A DNA stretch of 46,606 nucleotides, from the NCBI GenBank assembly GCA_023150835.1, contig JAKLKB010000003.1, forward strand, positions 1-46,606, given 5' to 3'. The translations under genes were made by a program, and so were the position numbers. The notes under the pieces were generated by a model, which saw only the letters and a list, made by a program, of their open reading frames with translations, did not search any database and was not told where the DNA came from. Origin of the DNA: Myxococcota bacterium. GTDB taxonomy: Bacteria; Myxococcota_C; UBA6777. Below, one piece after another: positions 33,644-42,126 of the stretch (the stretch's first letter is position 1; each line of letters starts with the position of its first letter).

Positions 33644-34843
33644 ATGCGAATTTTGTATGGCGTCGTCGGCGAAGGCATGGGCCACGCCACCCGTAGCAAG
33701 GTGGCTTTGACACACCTACTCTCCAAAGGACACGATATCGAGGTCGTGGTCTCGGGCAAAGCACACAAGTTTCTCCAAGATAGTTTCGCACAACACCCGC
33801 GCATCCGCATCCGTGAGATCCAAGGACTCACACTCGCCTTTCGGGAAAATGAGATGGATCTCGGTGGAACCGTCCTCGAAAACCTACTCAAAGCCCCCAG
33901 TAGCCTGCTGCACAACAGCCTCACCTACCTTGAGATGCAGTTCGACGGCTTCCAACCACAGGCCGTCATCAGCGACTTTGAGTCATGGGCCTACCTCTAC
34001 GCCGCCAACCACATGATCCCTTTTATCGGCATCGACAACCAACAAGTCATCAACCGTTGCGCTCACAACACCTACATCACCAACGACAACAGCCCCGAAT
34101 ACTGGATGACCAAGATCTTTACCAAGGCCAAACTGCCGGGCGCTTACCATTACCTCGCCACCAGCTTTTTCTTCCCACCCGTCAAAAAACCCCGCACCAC
34201 CTTGATCCCGCCGATCTTGCGACCCGAGATCCTCCAAGCCCAACGCGACCCCCACGATCACATCCTTGTCTATCCTTCCGCTGCTCTCCGAGGGCAGATC
34301 GTCCCGATTCTCCGCGATCTTCCCTACAACTTCCGCGTCTACGGTATGCCCGAAGCCAAGCAAGACGGCAACGTCCAACAGCAGCCCTTTTCCCAAACAG
34401 GCTTCATCGAAGACTTTCGCACCGCTCGCGCTGTGATCGCAGGTGGCGGATACTCCATGATGGGCGAAGCTGTCCACCTGCACGTCCCTATGTTTGCCGT
34501 CCCGATCAAAGGCCAGTACGAACAAGAGATCAACGTCCGCTATCTCAAACAGCTCGGTTATGGCGACTGGAGCTTCCAGATCGAACGCGACCGCCTCGCT
34601 CGCTTCCTTGATGATGTCCCTCGCTACACACAAAACCTCCAACGCCGCTACGTCCCCCGCGACAATCAAATGCTCTTTGGCTGCCTCGATGAACTCCTTC
34701 ACGCCATCTCTCTCAACGAACCTCCCCCCGCCACGCTCCAAAGCCCCGCCATGCGCAAATACCAAGGCCCCCTTCTTCCCGAAGAAAAATCAGGCGATAT
34801 CCCTTGGGATGAGATCGCCAACCCCTTGCTCGACACACCCTAA
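33644..34843 (+). CDS. GT-B glycosyltransferase (MJ1255/MurG-like)
   Basis: The 399-residue product starts MRILYGVVGEGMGHATRSKV, the Gly-rich N-terminal loop (GEGMGHATRS) of this MurG-like glycosyltransferase family. The second half has VIAGGGYSMMGEAVHLHVPM and PIKGQYEQEINVRYL, the nucleotide-sugar binding G-G-G and Q-x-E-Q elements of GT-B folds. DFESWAYLYAANHMIPFIGIDNQQ matches the conserved interdomain region. No signal peptide or transmembrane helix is seen. The acceptor is unknown; family members have been placed in glycolipid or polysaccharide synthesis. The start has GGGAG nine bases upstream. It lies 112 bp after the beta-CASP gene. Confidence 0.8.
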   Translation: MRILYGVVGEGMGHATRSKVALTHLLSKGHDIEVVVSGKAHKFLQDSFAQHPRIRIREIQGLTLAFRENEMDLGGTVLENLLKAPSSLLHNSLTYLEMQFDGFQPQAVISDFESWAYLYAANHMIPFIGIDNQQVINRCAHNTYITNDNSPEYWMTKIFTKAKLPGAYHYLATSFFFPPVKKPRTTLIPPILRPEILQAQRDPHDHILVYPSAALRGQIVPILRDLPYNFRVYGMPEAKQDGNVQQQPFSQTGFIEDFRTARAVIAGGGYSMMGEAVHLHVPMFAVPIKGQYEQEINVRYLKQLGYGDWSFQIERDRLARFLDDVPRYTQNLQRRYVPRDNQMLFGCLDELLHAISLNEPPPATLQSPAMRKYQGPLLPEEKSGDIPWDEIANPLLDTP

Positions 34844-34859
34844 TTCTTCACTTCACACA

Positions 34860-35025
34860 GGACTTTTGCTGTCAAACCCATGCGGTGGGGCGTTGCCCCA
34901 CGCCCCACAAGGGAGCGCGGCTCCCTTGACCCCGTATTGGCTGGACAAGCAGACGTTTTTCAAGCCAACGACGCTGCCGCTTGAACCTCCACGAACACGG
35001 CTTTTTTGGCGGCAAGTGACACTCC
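34860..35025 (-). mobile_element. Family C element flanked by a 13-bp direct repeat
   Basis: About 166 bp in minus orientation with the usual landmarks (AAAAAAGCCGTGTTCG, AAGCGGCAGCGTCG, GGGGTCAAGGGAGC, TTGTGGGGCGTGGGG). CTTCACACAGGAC occurs on both sides (34851-34863 and 35025-35037), consistent with target duplication. The right copy supplies the AGGA in front of the permease start codon. This shows that family C inserts into spacer DNA. Confidence 0.8.
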
Positions 35026-35044
35026 TTCACACAGGACGAACTCC

Positions 35045-36769
35045 ATGTCTCAACCTTCTTCGACAGCACCTACGCTTTTTTCCCGTGGCGACGTCAACGG
35101 ATTTTGGGCGCTTTTTGCCGACAACCTCGCCAACATGGTCATCATCAGCAGTATCTGTCTGGGCGTCTTTCAGATCCCCCACGCGATCGTCTTTGGTCGG
35201 ATCTTGCCGGGCTTAGGCGTTGCTCTCTTGGTGGGCCTTGCCTTTTACGCGTACCTTGCGCGGCGTCTCGCCGCCAAAGAGGGCCGCACAGACGTTACCG
35301 CCCTTCCTTACGGCATCTCCACACCTGTCCTCTTTGTTTACCTCTTCGGCGTGATGATGCCTGCCTATCTTGTGGGCTTAAAGGCAGGACTCCCCGCCAA
35401 AGACGCTGGCACCCAAGCATGGCAGATCGCGATGGCCGCCGCGCTTGTCGGTGGAATCATCGAAGCATCGGGGGCTTTGATCGGACCCTACCTCAAACGC
35501 ATCACTCCTCGCGCTGGAATGCTCGGAACTCTCGCAGGGATCGCGCTTGTTTATATCGCAACCGTCCCGCTCGCCGAGATCATGGAACACCCGCTTATCG
35601 GCTTTCCTGCGCTGATCATCGTCTTGATCGGACTGGTCGCTCATTACCGCCTACCTGCGGGTATTCCTGCCGGCTTGCTCGCTATCCTTGTTGGCGTTGT
35701 GATGGCCGCCGCTACGGGCCAGATCAAACCACCCACCCCAAACCAACCCACCCTCAGCTTACATCTGCCCTTTCCACTCTTTGACGACCTGATCATCGGC
35801 CTGCGCCTGTTGTTTGTGCAATTCCCCGCGCTGCTTTTGGCGATCATCCCGATCGAGATCTACAACTTCATCGAAACCATGAACAACGTCGAAAGTGCCG
35901 AAGCTGCGGGCGATCACTATCCTGTCCGAACCTGCCAATGGATGGACGGCGTCGGAACGATGGCCGGCGCGCTGTTTGGCGGGCCTTTCCCTACCACCGT
36001 ATACATCGGACATCCCGCTTACAAACGCCTCGGCGCTCGCAGCGGTTATGCACTCGCGGTCGGTCTCGTCTTTTTTCTGATCTCGATCTTCGGACTGATG
36101 GATCTTTTTCATCGATGGATTCCCGTCGCAGCCGTCGCTCCGATGCTTGTCTTTGTCGGCATCACCATCGCAGGGCAAGCCTTCCAAGCCGTCCCTGCAC
36201 GCCATGCTGTCGCCGTGGCCTTCGCCTTGATCCCTCACGTCTCCGATATCCTTGTCAAACGCATGGGCGGCGTCTTGCGCGAAACCAGCGGATGGCTCGC
36301 TCATCCCTCTGTCCCTGCGCTCCAAACCAAACTCGATGCCCTTCGCTCCGAAGCCCTTCATCCAGAACTCTTACAGCGCTTCCTCCAAAATGGCTATATC
36401 CACTACGAGGGCCAACTGATGCTCTCCAAAGGAGCTATCCTCGTCGGCCTGTTGTGGGGGAGCATCGTCGCTTTCCTCATCGACCGCAAAACCCACGAAG
36501 CAGCCGCCTTTTGCTTTGCTGCCGCTGCACTCACATTCTTTGGCATCATCCATATCCCCCAAGGCTTCGGCTTTTACCCCACACATCCCCTCGTCTACAG
36601 CTATCTGTTGCTTGCCCTCTGTTCCCTCGGACTGCGCTTCCTCCCCGAAGAACCCGCACCCGACACTCACGCCAACGAACCCCCTCCAAATCCCAAAAAT
36701 CGCCCTCCCAAAAATCGCCCTCCCAAAAATCGCCCTCCCAAAAATCGCCCTCCCAAAAATCGCCCTTGA
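35045..36769 (+). CDS. NCS2-type (xanthine/uracil permease-like) membrane transporter
   Basis: The 574-residue product has about twelve or more hydrophobic segments. Its motifs fit the NCS2/AzgA-like superfamily: an N-terminal FADNLANMVIISSICLGVFQ, TALPYGISTPVLFVYLFGVM, and IPIEIYNFIETMNNVESAEA, a region corresponding to the conserved QNxGxxxxT/ETxNN segment. Substrate is not predicted; the length is above that of typical uracil permeases. The last 30 residues are a Pro/Lys/Asn/Arg tail of five PPKNR repeats, absent from most relatives. The ATG at 35045 has AGGA eleven bases upstream within the direct repeat left by a family C insertion. Confidence 0.75.
   Translation: MSQPSSTAPTLFSRGDVNGFWALFADNLANMVIISSICLGVFQIPHAIVFGRILPGLGVALLVGLAFYAYLARRLAAKEGRTDVTALPYGISTPVLFVYLFGVMMPAYLVGLKAGLPAKDAGTQAWQIAMAAALVGGIIEASGALIGPYLKRITPRAGMLGTLAGIALVYIATVPLAEIMEHPLIGFPALIIVLIGLVAHYRLPAGIPAGLLAILVGVVMAAATGQIKPPTPNQPTLSLHLPFPLFDDLIIGLRLLFVQFPALLLAIIPIEIYNFIETMNNVESAEAAGDHYPVRTCQWMDGVGTMAGALFGGPFPTTVYIGHPAYKRLGARSGYALAVGLVFFLISIFGLMDLFHRWIPVAAVAPMLVFVGITIAGQAFQAVPARHAVAVAFALIPHVSDILVKRMGGVLRETSGWLAHPSVPALQTKLDALRSEALHPELLQRFLQNGYIHYEGQLMLSKGAILVGLLWGSIVAFLIDRKTHEAAAFCFAAAALTFFGIIHIPQGFGFYPTHPLVYSYLLLALCSLGLRFLPEEPAPDTHANEPPPNPKNRPPKNRPPKNRPPKNRPPKNRP
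36694..36768 (+). repeat. In-frame 15-bp tandem repeat at the 3' end of the permease gene
   Basis: Five copies of CCTCCCAAAAATCGC encode PPKNR, giving a basic C-terminal tail. The copies are almost identical, indicating recent slippage. Confidence 0.85.
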
Positions 36770-36797
36770 TTCGAGGCTTTCAGAGGTTCGGATCGAG

Positions 36798-36938
36798 TCG
36801 ACGCCATCGAAAAAGAAACGACGTGCTCGCACCATACCAAGCGAGAGAGTCGCCTGTGTGAAACACTTGTGTTCATTTCGCCAACACGGGGTCCATAGAG
36901 CCGCGCTCCCTTGCAGGGCGTGGGGCAGCGCCCCATAG
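36798..36938 (+). mobile_element. Family C element, degenerate copy
   Basis: Landmarks GAAACGACGTGCTCGC, AAGCGAGAGAGTCGCC, CATTTCGCCAACACGGGGTC, CATAGAGCCGCGCTCCC and GTGGGGCAGCGCCCCATAG are present. A short tail fragment of the same family (ATGGGGCAGCGCCCC) recurs near 37171-37191. Confidence 0.55.
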
Positions 36939-36965
36939 GCGTTAGGTGAAGCGGAGGAAAGCCCC

Positions 36966-37115
36966 CCACCCCGCCCTCCCCCGTGAACAGGGGAGGGAGC
37001 GAAAGTCGGAAGCATCGGGGATTTTGTTTTTTCATGACGCACGCTGTATGCACGACACGCAGACGCTGCCCGTTCCAACTTCCCCCCGTTCACGGGGGGA
37101 TTGAGGGGGGGCGAC
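36966..37115. repeat. Pair of CCTCCCC/GGGGAGG hairpins in inverted orientation
   Basis: GCCCTCCCCCGTGAACAGGG (36972-36991) runs into GAGGGAGC and forms a stem. CCCCCCGTTCACGGGGGG near 37081-37100 is its mirror version. Between them lies about 80 bp of unique sequence without a gene. This paired arrangement fits a composite or nested repeat. Confidence 0.45.
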
Positions 37116-37331
37116 AAAAGAAACGGCGATCAGGCTAGACTATCCGGTGTTTCCACCTTAACAAGGCGCGTATGGGGCAGCGCCCCACAAAGCAAACCCA
37201 AAAAGCTACTCCTCTTTGAGACCAGACCTCCGCTCAGCGGGTCGTAGCCTCGGCTCCATCCTGTTGTATCTGCATCCGGATCTCTGAAACGCCTTCCTCT
37301 TCCAACCACAACACACCTTGGGAGCGTCCCC
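37116..37331. other. Leader of the beta-helix lipoprotein gene
   Basis: After the family C tail fragment (37171-37191) no further repeat or gene is recognised. A GGGAG site lies at the 3' end, seven to eight bases before ATG 37332. Confidence 0.4.
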
Positions 37332-38666
37332 ATGCACAAGATCGGATTGTTTTTTGGTCTGCTTCTTTTGTTCTCCATCGCCGCTTGCGAATCGGTCCCA
37401 CCCACCCACGAACAAACCCCTGAAATCGTCCTCGAAGCGGCCCTCGAAGCCACCGCAGAGTCCGCCCCCACCGAAACCCCCTCCACAGAAAAAACCTCCG
37501 AAGCCAACACCGAACCAACTCCCCAAGAAGTCCCCCTCCCCACCGAGACTCCCGCAGATACCGCAAACGAACCCACCGCCGAAGCCACTTCGCCCCCCGA
37601 CGGCAGCATCCCTGAATCTACGCCCGAATCTACGCCCGAATCTACGCCCGAATCTACGCCCGAATCTACGCCCCCGACACTTCCACCCGCAGGAAACCCC
37701 AACGGCAAATGCGCCATACCCACAGAAGCTCAGACGGAAGACACCTCCAAACCCACGACTGTTGTCGGCACAGGAACCCCACAAAGCTGCACTTCCGATG
37801 CCTTTGTTAACGCCGTAGCCAAGGGCGGGATCATCACCTTCAATTGCGGTCCCAACCCCATGACGCTCACACTCACCCGCACCGCCAAGATCTTTAACGA
37901 CAAAGGCCCCAAGATCGTGATCGACGGTGGAAACAAGATCACCCTCAGCGGCGACGGAAAACACCGCATCCTTTACCAAAACACCTGCGACCAACAGCAA
38001 AAATGGACGACTTCTCACTGCCAAAACCAAGATCATCCCCAACTCACCGTACAAAACATCACCTTCATCAAAGGCAACGCCAAAAACCTCGACCCCTACG
38101 GTGGCGGCGCGATCTTTGTGCGCGGGGGCCGCTTCAAGATCATCAACGCCCGTTTCTTCAACAACCTCTGCGATGATACAGGCCCCGATGTCGGCGGGGC
38201 AGCCGTCCGCACCCTCAGCCAGTACAACAACCTCCCCGTCTACGTCGTCAACAGCACCTTTGGCGGTCGCACTGATCTCGGCAACGTCTGCTCAAATGGC
38301 GGTGGACTGAGCAGTATCGGCGTCTCTTACACGGTGATCAACAGCCTGTTCTCTCACAACCGCGCCATCGGCAACGGAGCCAACCCCGCCAAAGCCGGCA
38401 CCCCGGGCGGCGGTAGCGGCGGAGCCATCTACAACGACGGCAACACCTTCACGCTTTCCCTCTGCGGCGTTCACATCCACAACAACACCGCCAACGAAGG
38501 CGGCGGAGCCATCTTCTTCGTCAGCAACGACCGCTCTGGCAAACTGATCATCCAAGACTCTTTGCTCGAAAACAATCCTAGCAAAGGCTTTGAAACCAAA
38601 GGATATCCCGGCATCTTTGTACTCGCGAACGGTCCACCACAGATCACCAACTCCACTCTCAAATAA
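37332..38666 (+). CDS. Lipoprotein with right-handed parallel beta-helix domain
   Basis: The 444-residue product begins MHKIGLFFGLLLLFSIAACE, a lipoprotein signal with Cys19 in the lipobox. Residues about 20-120 are Glu/Pro/Thr-rich and disordered-looking, with five STPE-type repeats at about 95-118. The remainder has the periodic GGGAIF, GGAAV, GGGLSS and GGGAIFF turns of a parallel beta-helix (polymorphic outer membrane protein / choice-of-anchor type). It is probably a surface-exposed or periplasmic carbohydrate- or protein-interacting lipoprotein. GGGAG precedes the ATG. It is followed by the sigma factor operon on the same strand, with 151 bp between. Confidence 0.8.
   Translation: MHKIGLFFGLLLLFSIAACESVPPTHEQTPEIVLEAALEATAESAPTETPSTEKTSEANTEPTPQEVPLPTETPADTANEPTAEATSPPDGSIPESTPESTPESTPESTPESTPPTLPPAGNPNGKCAIPTEAQTEDTSKPTTVVGTGTPQSCTSDAFVNAVAKGGIITFNCGPNPMTLTLTRTAKIFNDKGPKIVIDGGNKITLSGDGKHRILYQNTCDQQQKWTTSHCQNQDHPQLTVQNITFIKGNAKNLDPYGGGAIFVRGGRFKIINARFFNNLCDDTGPDVGGAAVRTLSQYNNLPVYVVNSTFGGRTDLGNVCSNGGGLSSIGVSYTVINSLFSHNRAIGNGANPAKAGTPGGGSGGAIYNDGNTFTLSLCGVHIHNNTANEGGGAIFFVSNDRSGKLIIQDSLLENNPSKGFETKGYPGIFVLANGPPQITNSTLK
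37610..37676 (+). repeat. In-frame 15-bp tandem repeat (PESTP) in the beta-helix lipoprotein gene
   Basis: About four to five copies of CCCGAATCTACG-type units, with almost no changes, encode a Pro-Glu-Ser-Thr-Pro stalk between the lipid anchor and the helix domain. The copy number may vary between strains. Confidence 0.85.
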
Positions 38667-38817
38667 CACCCACGCCCCACCAACCCACGCCCCACAAACT
38701 CAACCACACCATCGCTGTCCATAAAAAGATTTCAAGATTTTTTGAGACCCGACGTACCCCCCACCGACTATCACGAGCAAGACGGCCCGTTTCCCACCAA
38801 AGGACGATACATCCATC

Positions 38818-39552
38818 ATGTGTCCCTTGACCTTGCCACCCATTGCACGCGAAAGTCACGCCCCTGCATGGCCCCCAAGCCACGCAGAGCAGCCACCGCT
38901 GTCCACTCTATTCACTCCTAGCGAGGGACTTGCAAGCGTGAAACCAGAAAAAACCCCGTCATGGGAAGAAGATGAAGAACTTGCCCGCCGACTCATTACT
39001 CGCGAGCGCCAAGCGTTTGATATCTTTTATCAAAGATACGCTCCTGTGCTTTTACGCCGCCTATATCGGATGACAGGAGATCGCCAGCAGGCTCAAGAAT
39101 TCTTACAAGAAGTCATGATCGAAGTAATCGAATCCTTACAAAACTACAGAGGCACAGGCGCGCTCGGTGCTTGGATCAATCGCATCGCCACCTTCATCAT
39201 GATCGACCACTTCCGACAAAAACAACGCCACGCGGGGTTTTGGGAGCGCTGGTCCAACCAACTCGCGTCGCTCCATGAACGCCCCACTCCTCTCCCGCAG
39301 CAAGCCATGGAAAGCGACGAGATGCGCGAACTTGTCCGCGCTCAGCTCGAATACCTCTCGCCACGCAAACGGATGGCTATCCTTCTGTGCGATATCGAAG
39401 GGCTTTCCCTTGAAGAAGCCAGCGAACAAATGGCTATCCCCGCAGGGACTGTCTCTTCGCGTTTGCATCACGGCAGGCGAGAACTCAAACAACGCATCAA
39501 GAATGAACTCAAACGACGCGGTTTAGCCGTAGAGGACGCCCTCCATGAATAA
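38818..39552 (+). CDS. ECF-type RNA polymerase sigma factor
   Basis: The 244-residue product has sigma region 2 in LYRMTGDRQQAQEFLQEV and LGAWINRIATFIMIDHFRQK, and region 4 in LSPRKRMAILLCDIEG then LSLEEASEQMAIPAGTVSSR. No region 1.1 or 3 is present, as in extracytoplasmic-function factors. The N-terminal 45 residues are not part of the fold; a GTG at 38938 is an alternative start. The stop overlaps the next gene's ATG by eight bases (ATGAATAA), so sigma and anti-sigma are translationally coupled. It probably activates a surface or envelope regulon, possibly the neighbouring lipoprotein and giant surface-protein genes. Confidence 0.88.
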   Translation: MCPLTLPPIARESHAPAWPPSHAEQPPLSTLFTPSEGLASVKPEKTPSWEEDEELARRLITRERQAFDIFYQRYAPVLLRRLYRMTGDRQQAQEFLQEVMIEVIESLQNYRGTGALGAWINRIATFIMIDHFRQKQRHAGFWERWSNQLASLHERPTPLPQQAMESDEMRELVRAQLEYLSPRKRMAILLCDIEGLSLEEASEQMAIPAGTVSSRLHHGRRELKQRIKNELKRRGLAVEDALHE

Positions 39553-40918
39553 GACACACCACGACAACACAACGCCGCCAACCTCTCCGCCTCGTGGACT
39601 CGAACGCTCCCCGTTATCGGACGCCGAAGAAGCGCAGATCTTACAACACGCTCGCGATCATGTATGGCAGCGCTATAGCCAAAATCTTGCACCACAAGCC
39701 AGAACTGAGCGAACCCGCCCGTACGACAAACCTCACAACGAGCCTCGTTCCGCCTTCGCTCCTTCGCGGCTCTGGCCGCTCGCTCCTGTCGCGGCCCTTG
39801 CTGCGGGGATGCTGCTCTGGTGGAAACCCTCGAAACCACCGACAGAACCGCTCTCCTTCCAAGGCGAAGCACGTATCGGAAACCGACCTTCTTCACAACA
39901 CACAAAAACGTCCTTCACACAACGCTCCCTTGCGCTGATCACCCAACAAAAGTCCGCCACCCTCCAAGCCGCAAAGCGTTGGCATATCACGATCGCCGCT
40001 CAAAGCGCCCTTGCCATCGAGCAGATCCATCCGCAACACCACCGCCTACAGCTTCGCAAAGGTGCGATCACGGTCGACGTCACCCCCCAACAGATCCAAC
40101 TCTTCGAGATCGCGTTGCCGCATCACCACATCCACGTCAAAGGAACCCGCTTTACTGTCGAGCGAACCCCTCGCGGATGGCATGTCGAAATGGAAACAGG
40201 ACGCATCGCCCTTGTCCCCGCAACTCCCCAACTCTCCGCAACTCCCCGCACTCCCGCACCGATCTTTTTACAACATGGCCAAGGGGCGCGTGTCGCCCAA
40301 TCCACCGGCAAGATCGAGACCTATCCACTCCCTCCAACCTCTCACCGCGATCCCTCCAAGCGCGTCGCATGGTGGCTCGCTCAAAACGCCCCACACATCG
40401 CCCTGCGTTGGTTGGCCGATCGCCTTGAACGCTACCCCAACGAAAAAGTCTTTTATGCGCGAAACCTCCAAGAGATCGCCGAATACTACCGCGCCAAAAA
40501 AGATATCCCCCGTGTCCTCTCGATCTTGGTCGATATCCACAAACGCGATATCCCCAATGAAAGCGAACTCGCTCTCCCCGAAGCCTTGGCCCTTTGCCGC
40601 ACCGTCGCAACCCATCCCGCTTGTATGCAAGTCTTCCAACTCTCCCTCCAACAAAAGAACCCCGGCCCCTTCGCCGAACATGCCCTCTTTTGGTTGGCCG
40701 TCGGCCTACACCAACAAGGCGCTTCTTCTCAAAAAGAAAGCAAGAAACTTCTGTGGCGTTATATCCAACAATTCCCCAACGGCGAGCATCTCCCTCGCGT
40801 CCTCGCGCTCTTGCAAAAAACCACCCCCTCCCATCAACTCTGTGCGTCCATCGCCAAACACCTCCCCAAACACAACCAACGGCCCACATGGTGGAATCGT
40901 CTATGCGCCCCGCGTTGA
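39545..40918 (+). CDS. FecR-domain anti-sigma regulator with TPR-like tail
   Basis: A 457-residue protein. There is a cytoplasmic head of about 75 residues, one transmembrane helix (LWPLAPVAALAAGMLLWW, about 76-93) and then a periplasmic FecR-like domain (LRKGAITVDVTPQQI, HVKGTRFTVERT, HVEMETGRIALVP). Residues about 280-457 are helical with TPR-like spacing (LERYPNEKVFYARNLQEIAE). This is the arrangement of transmembrane anti-sigma proteins that hold an ECF sigma factor and sense an outer signal. The start overlaps the sigma gene by eight bases. The following lipoprotein gene overlaps its end, so the three form one unit. Confidence 0.8.
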   Translation: MNKTHHDNTTPPTSPPRGLERSPLSDAEEAQILQHARDHVWQRYSQNLAPQARTERTRPYDKPHNEPRSAFAPSRLWPLAPVAALAAGMLLWWKPSKPPTEPLSFQGEARIGNRPSSQHTKTSFTQRSLALITQQKSATLQAAKRWHITIAAQSALAIEQIHPQHHRLQLRKGAITVDVTPQQIQLFEIALPHHHIHVKGTRFTVERTPRGWHVEMETGRIALVPATPQLSATPRTPAPIFLQHGQGARVAQSTGKIETYPLPPTSHRDPSKRVAWWLAQNAPHIALRWLADRLERYPNEKVFYARNLQEIAEYYRAKKDIPRVLSILVDIHKRDIPNESELALPEALALCRTVATHPACMQVFQLSLQQKNPGPFAEHALFWLAVGLHQQGASSQKESKKLLWRYIQQFPNGEHLPRVLALLQKTTPSHQLCASIAKHLPKHNQRPTWWNRLCAPR

Positions 40919-41781
40919 TCGTGGAATCGCCTACGCACCCCACGTTGCTCTCTGCTTATCGGATCTCACAAGACTTTCCTCCATCTCACACTCGTTCGCT
41001 TTTGTCTTTACGAGGTGCGCTTCTTTTTCTCTTCTTCTTTTTTCTCTACTCGTATGGCTGCGGTATGGAATCCATACAGCTTCTCCCAGACGGTTCTGCT
41101 CAAACGGAGACCGACCCAGACGCCTCTCCCAACGACAACCCCACCGACACCGAAGCCAGCCCAACCGAAGATCCACACCCCAAAGAAACCACCCCAGAAA
41201 CAGCCGTCGAACTCCCCCCCCCCGACGCCACTTGCCCCAACGCCCAAGGCGACGAGATCCAGATCTGGCTCTCCCCCAAAAAAGACAGCCTCTTCTTGAT
41301 CGGGAAAGCTGGAACACAAGGCGCTTCCGCTTCTGTACGTTTCGTGATGCCACCCTTTTGGGTGCCGACACCTTCCATCCTTTGGAGCGATGCCCAAGGA
41401 TTATTCGCAGCCAAGATCACACTCGATCTTCAAAACGATCAAGATATCTTCGTTCAAGCAGCGACGTGGTGTCGTAAATTCAATATCTCTTTGCTCGCAG
41501 ATCGTATGCGAGAACGCTACCTCGAATCCATCTCCATCCCGATCCTTCGCGTCGGCCAATCCACCACGCTCCGCTTCCGCTTGCTCGGTATCCCCGCATC
41601 CAATCCCGTCGCCTTCTCTTCTCACCCACAGATCGCACAGATCGAAAACGTCACCTCGCAACGCACCGCCCAAGAAACCCTTCTATCCGTCTCCGTCCGC
41701 GCACGCACCCAAGGCAGCTTTACCTTGCTTGTCTTCGATCCTTCCTCCCTTCCCTTTACCGTTCAACTCAACGTCGAATAG
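40903..41781 (+). CDS. Lipoprotein of the ECF/FecR operon, unknown function
   Basis: A 292-residue protein. The start at 40903, overlapping the FecR-like gene by 16 bases with GGTGGA upstream, gives a hydrophobic helix LLSLRGALLFLFFFFLYS and SYGC, a possible lipobox at Cys53. The signal region is unusually long for a lipoprotein, so the exact start is uncertain. After it comes a Glu/Thr/Pro-rich stretch (about 60-100) and then a globular beta-rich region with two Cys residues (about 105 and 190). No family was recognised. It could be the outer signal receiver or a target of the sigma factor. Confidence 0.65.
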   Translation: MRPALIVESPTHPTLLSAYRISQDFPPSHTRSLLSLRGALLFLFFFFLYSYGCGMESIQLLPDGSAQTETDPDASPNDNPTDTEASPTEDPHPKETTPETAVELPPPDATCPNAQGDEIQIWLSPKKDSLFLIGKAGTQGASASVRFVMPPFWVPTPSILWSDAQGLFAAKITLDLQNDQDIFVQAATWCRKFNISLLADRMRERYLESISIPILRVGQSTTLRFRLLGIPASNPVAFSSHPQIAQIENVTSQRTAQETLLSVSVRARTQGSFTLLVFDPSSLPFTVQLNVE

Positions 41782-41788
41782 CCTTCTT

Positions 41789-41903
41789 ATACGAAATCCG
41801 AATGATCTGTGATCGAAGGAGAGCGCCCAGACGCCCGATTGTTGGGCAGCCACAGGGGGCTGCCCCTACATTTTTACGCTCACACTACAGGCGGATCTCG
41901 TAT
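41789..41903 (-). mobile_element. Family B element, full length, minus orientation
   Basis: 115 bp from ATACGAAATCCG to CGGATCTCGTAT, the same length as the copy at 27920-28034 and in the opposite orientation. The GGGCAGCC/GGCTGCCC core hairpin is conserved. Confidence 0.75.
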
Positions 41904-41990
41904 TCTCTGCCGTTCCTTGCGCCGCCCCCCATACACGGCGCGTCACCGAGACTCACACTACAGGCGGATCTCGTATTCTCTGCCGTTCCT
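41879..41990 (+). repeat. Direct repeat duplicating the end of family B
   Basis: A 39-bp segment starting CTCACACTACAGGCGGATCT occurs at 41879-41917 and again at 41952-41990, a 73-bp period. The rest of the 345-bp gap to the giant gene holds its leader and an AAGGAG site; nothing else is recognised. Confidence 0.75.
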
Positions 41991-42126
41991 GCCCACACGA
42001 AATTGTTTGAAGATGTCGGCGCGTCTCGCGACAAGACTTCTCGCCCGTGTTTGTCTTTTGCATCATCATCCAAAGGGCTTTGTCATCTCCATTCATCGTC
42101 TCATGGGTCATTTGTAAGGAGTTTTC

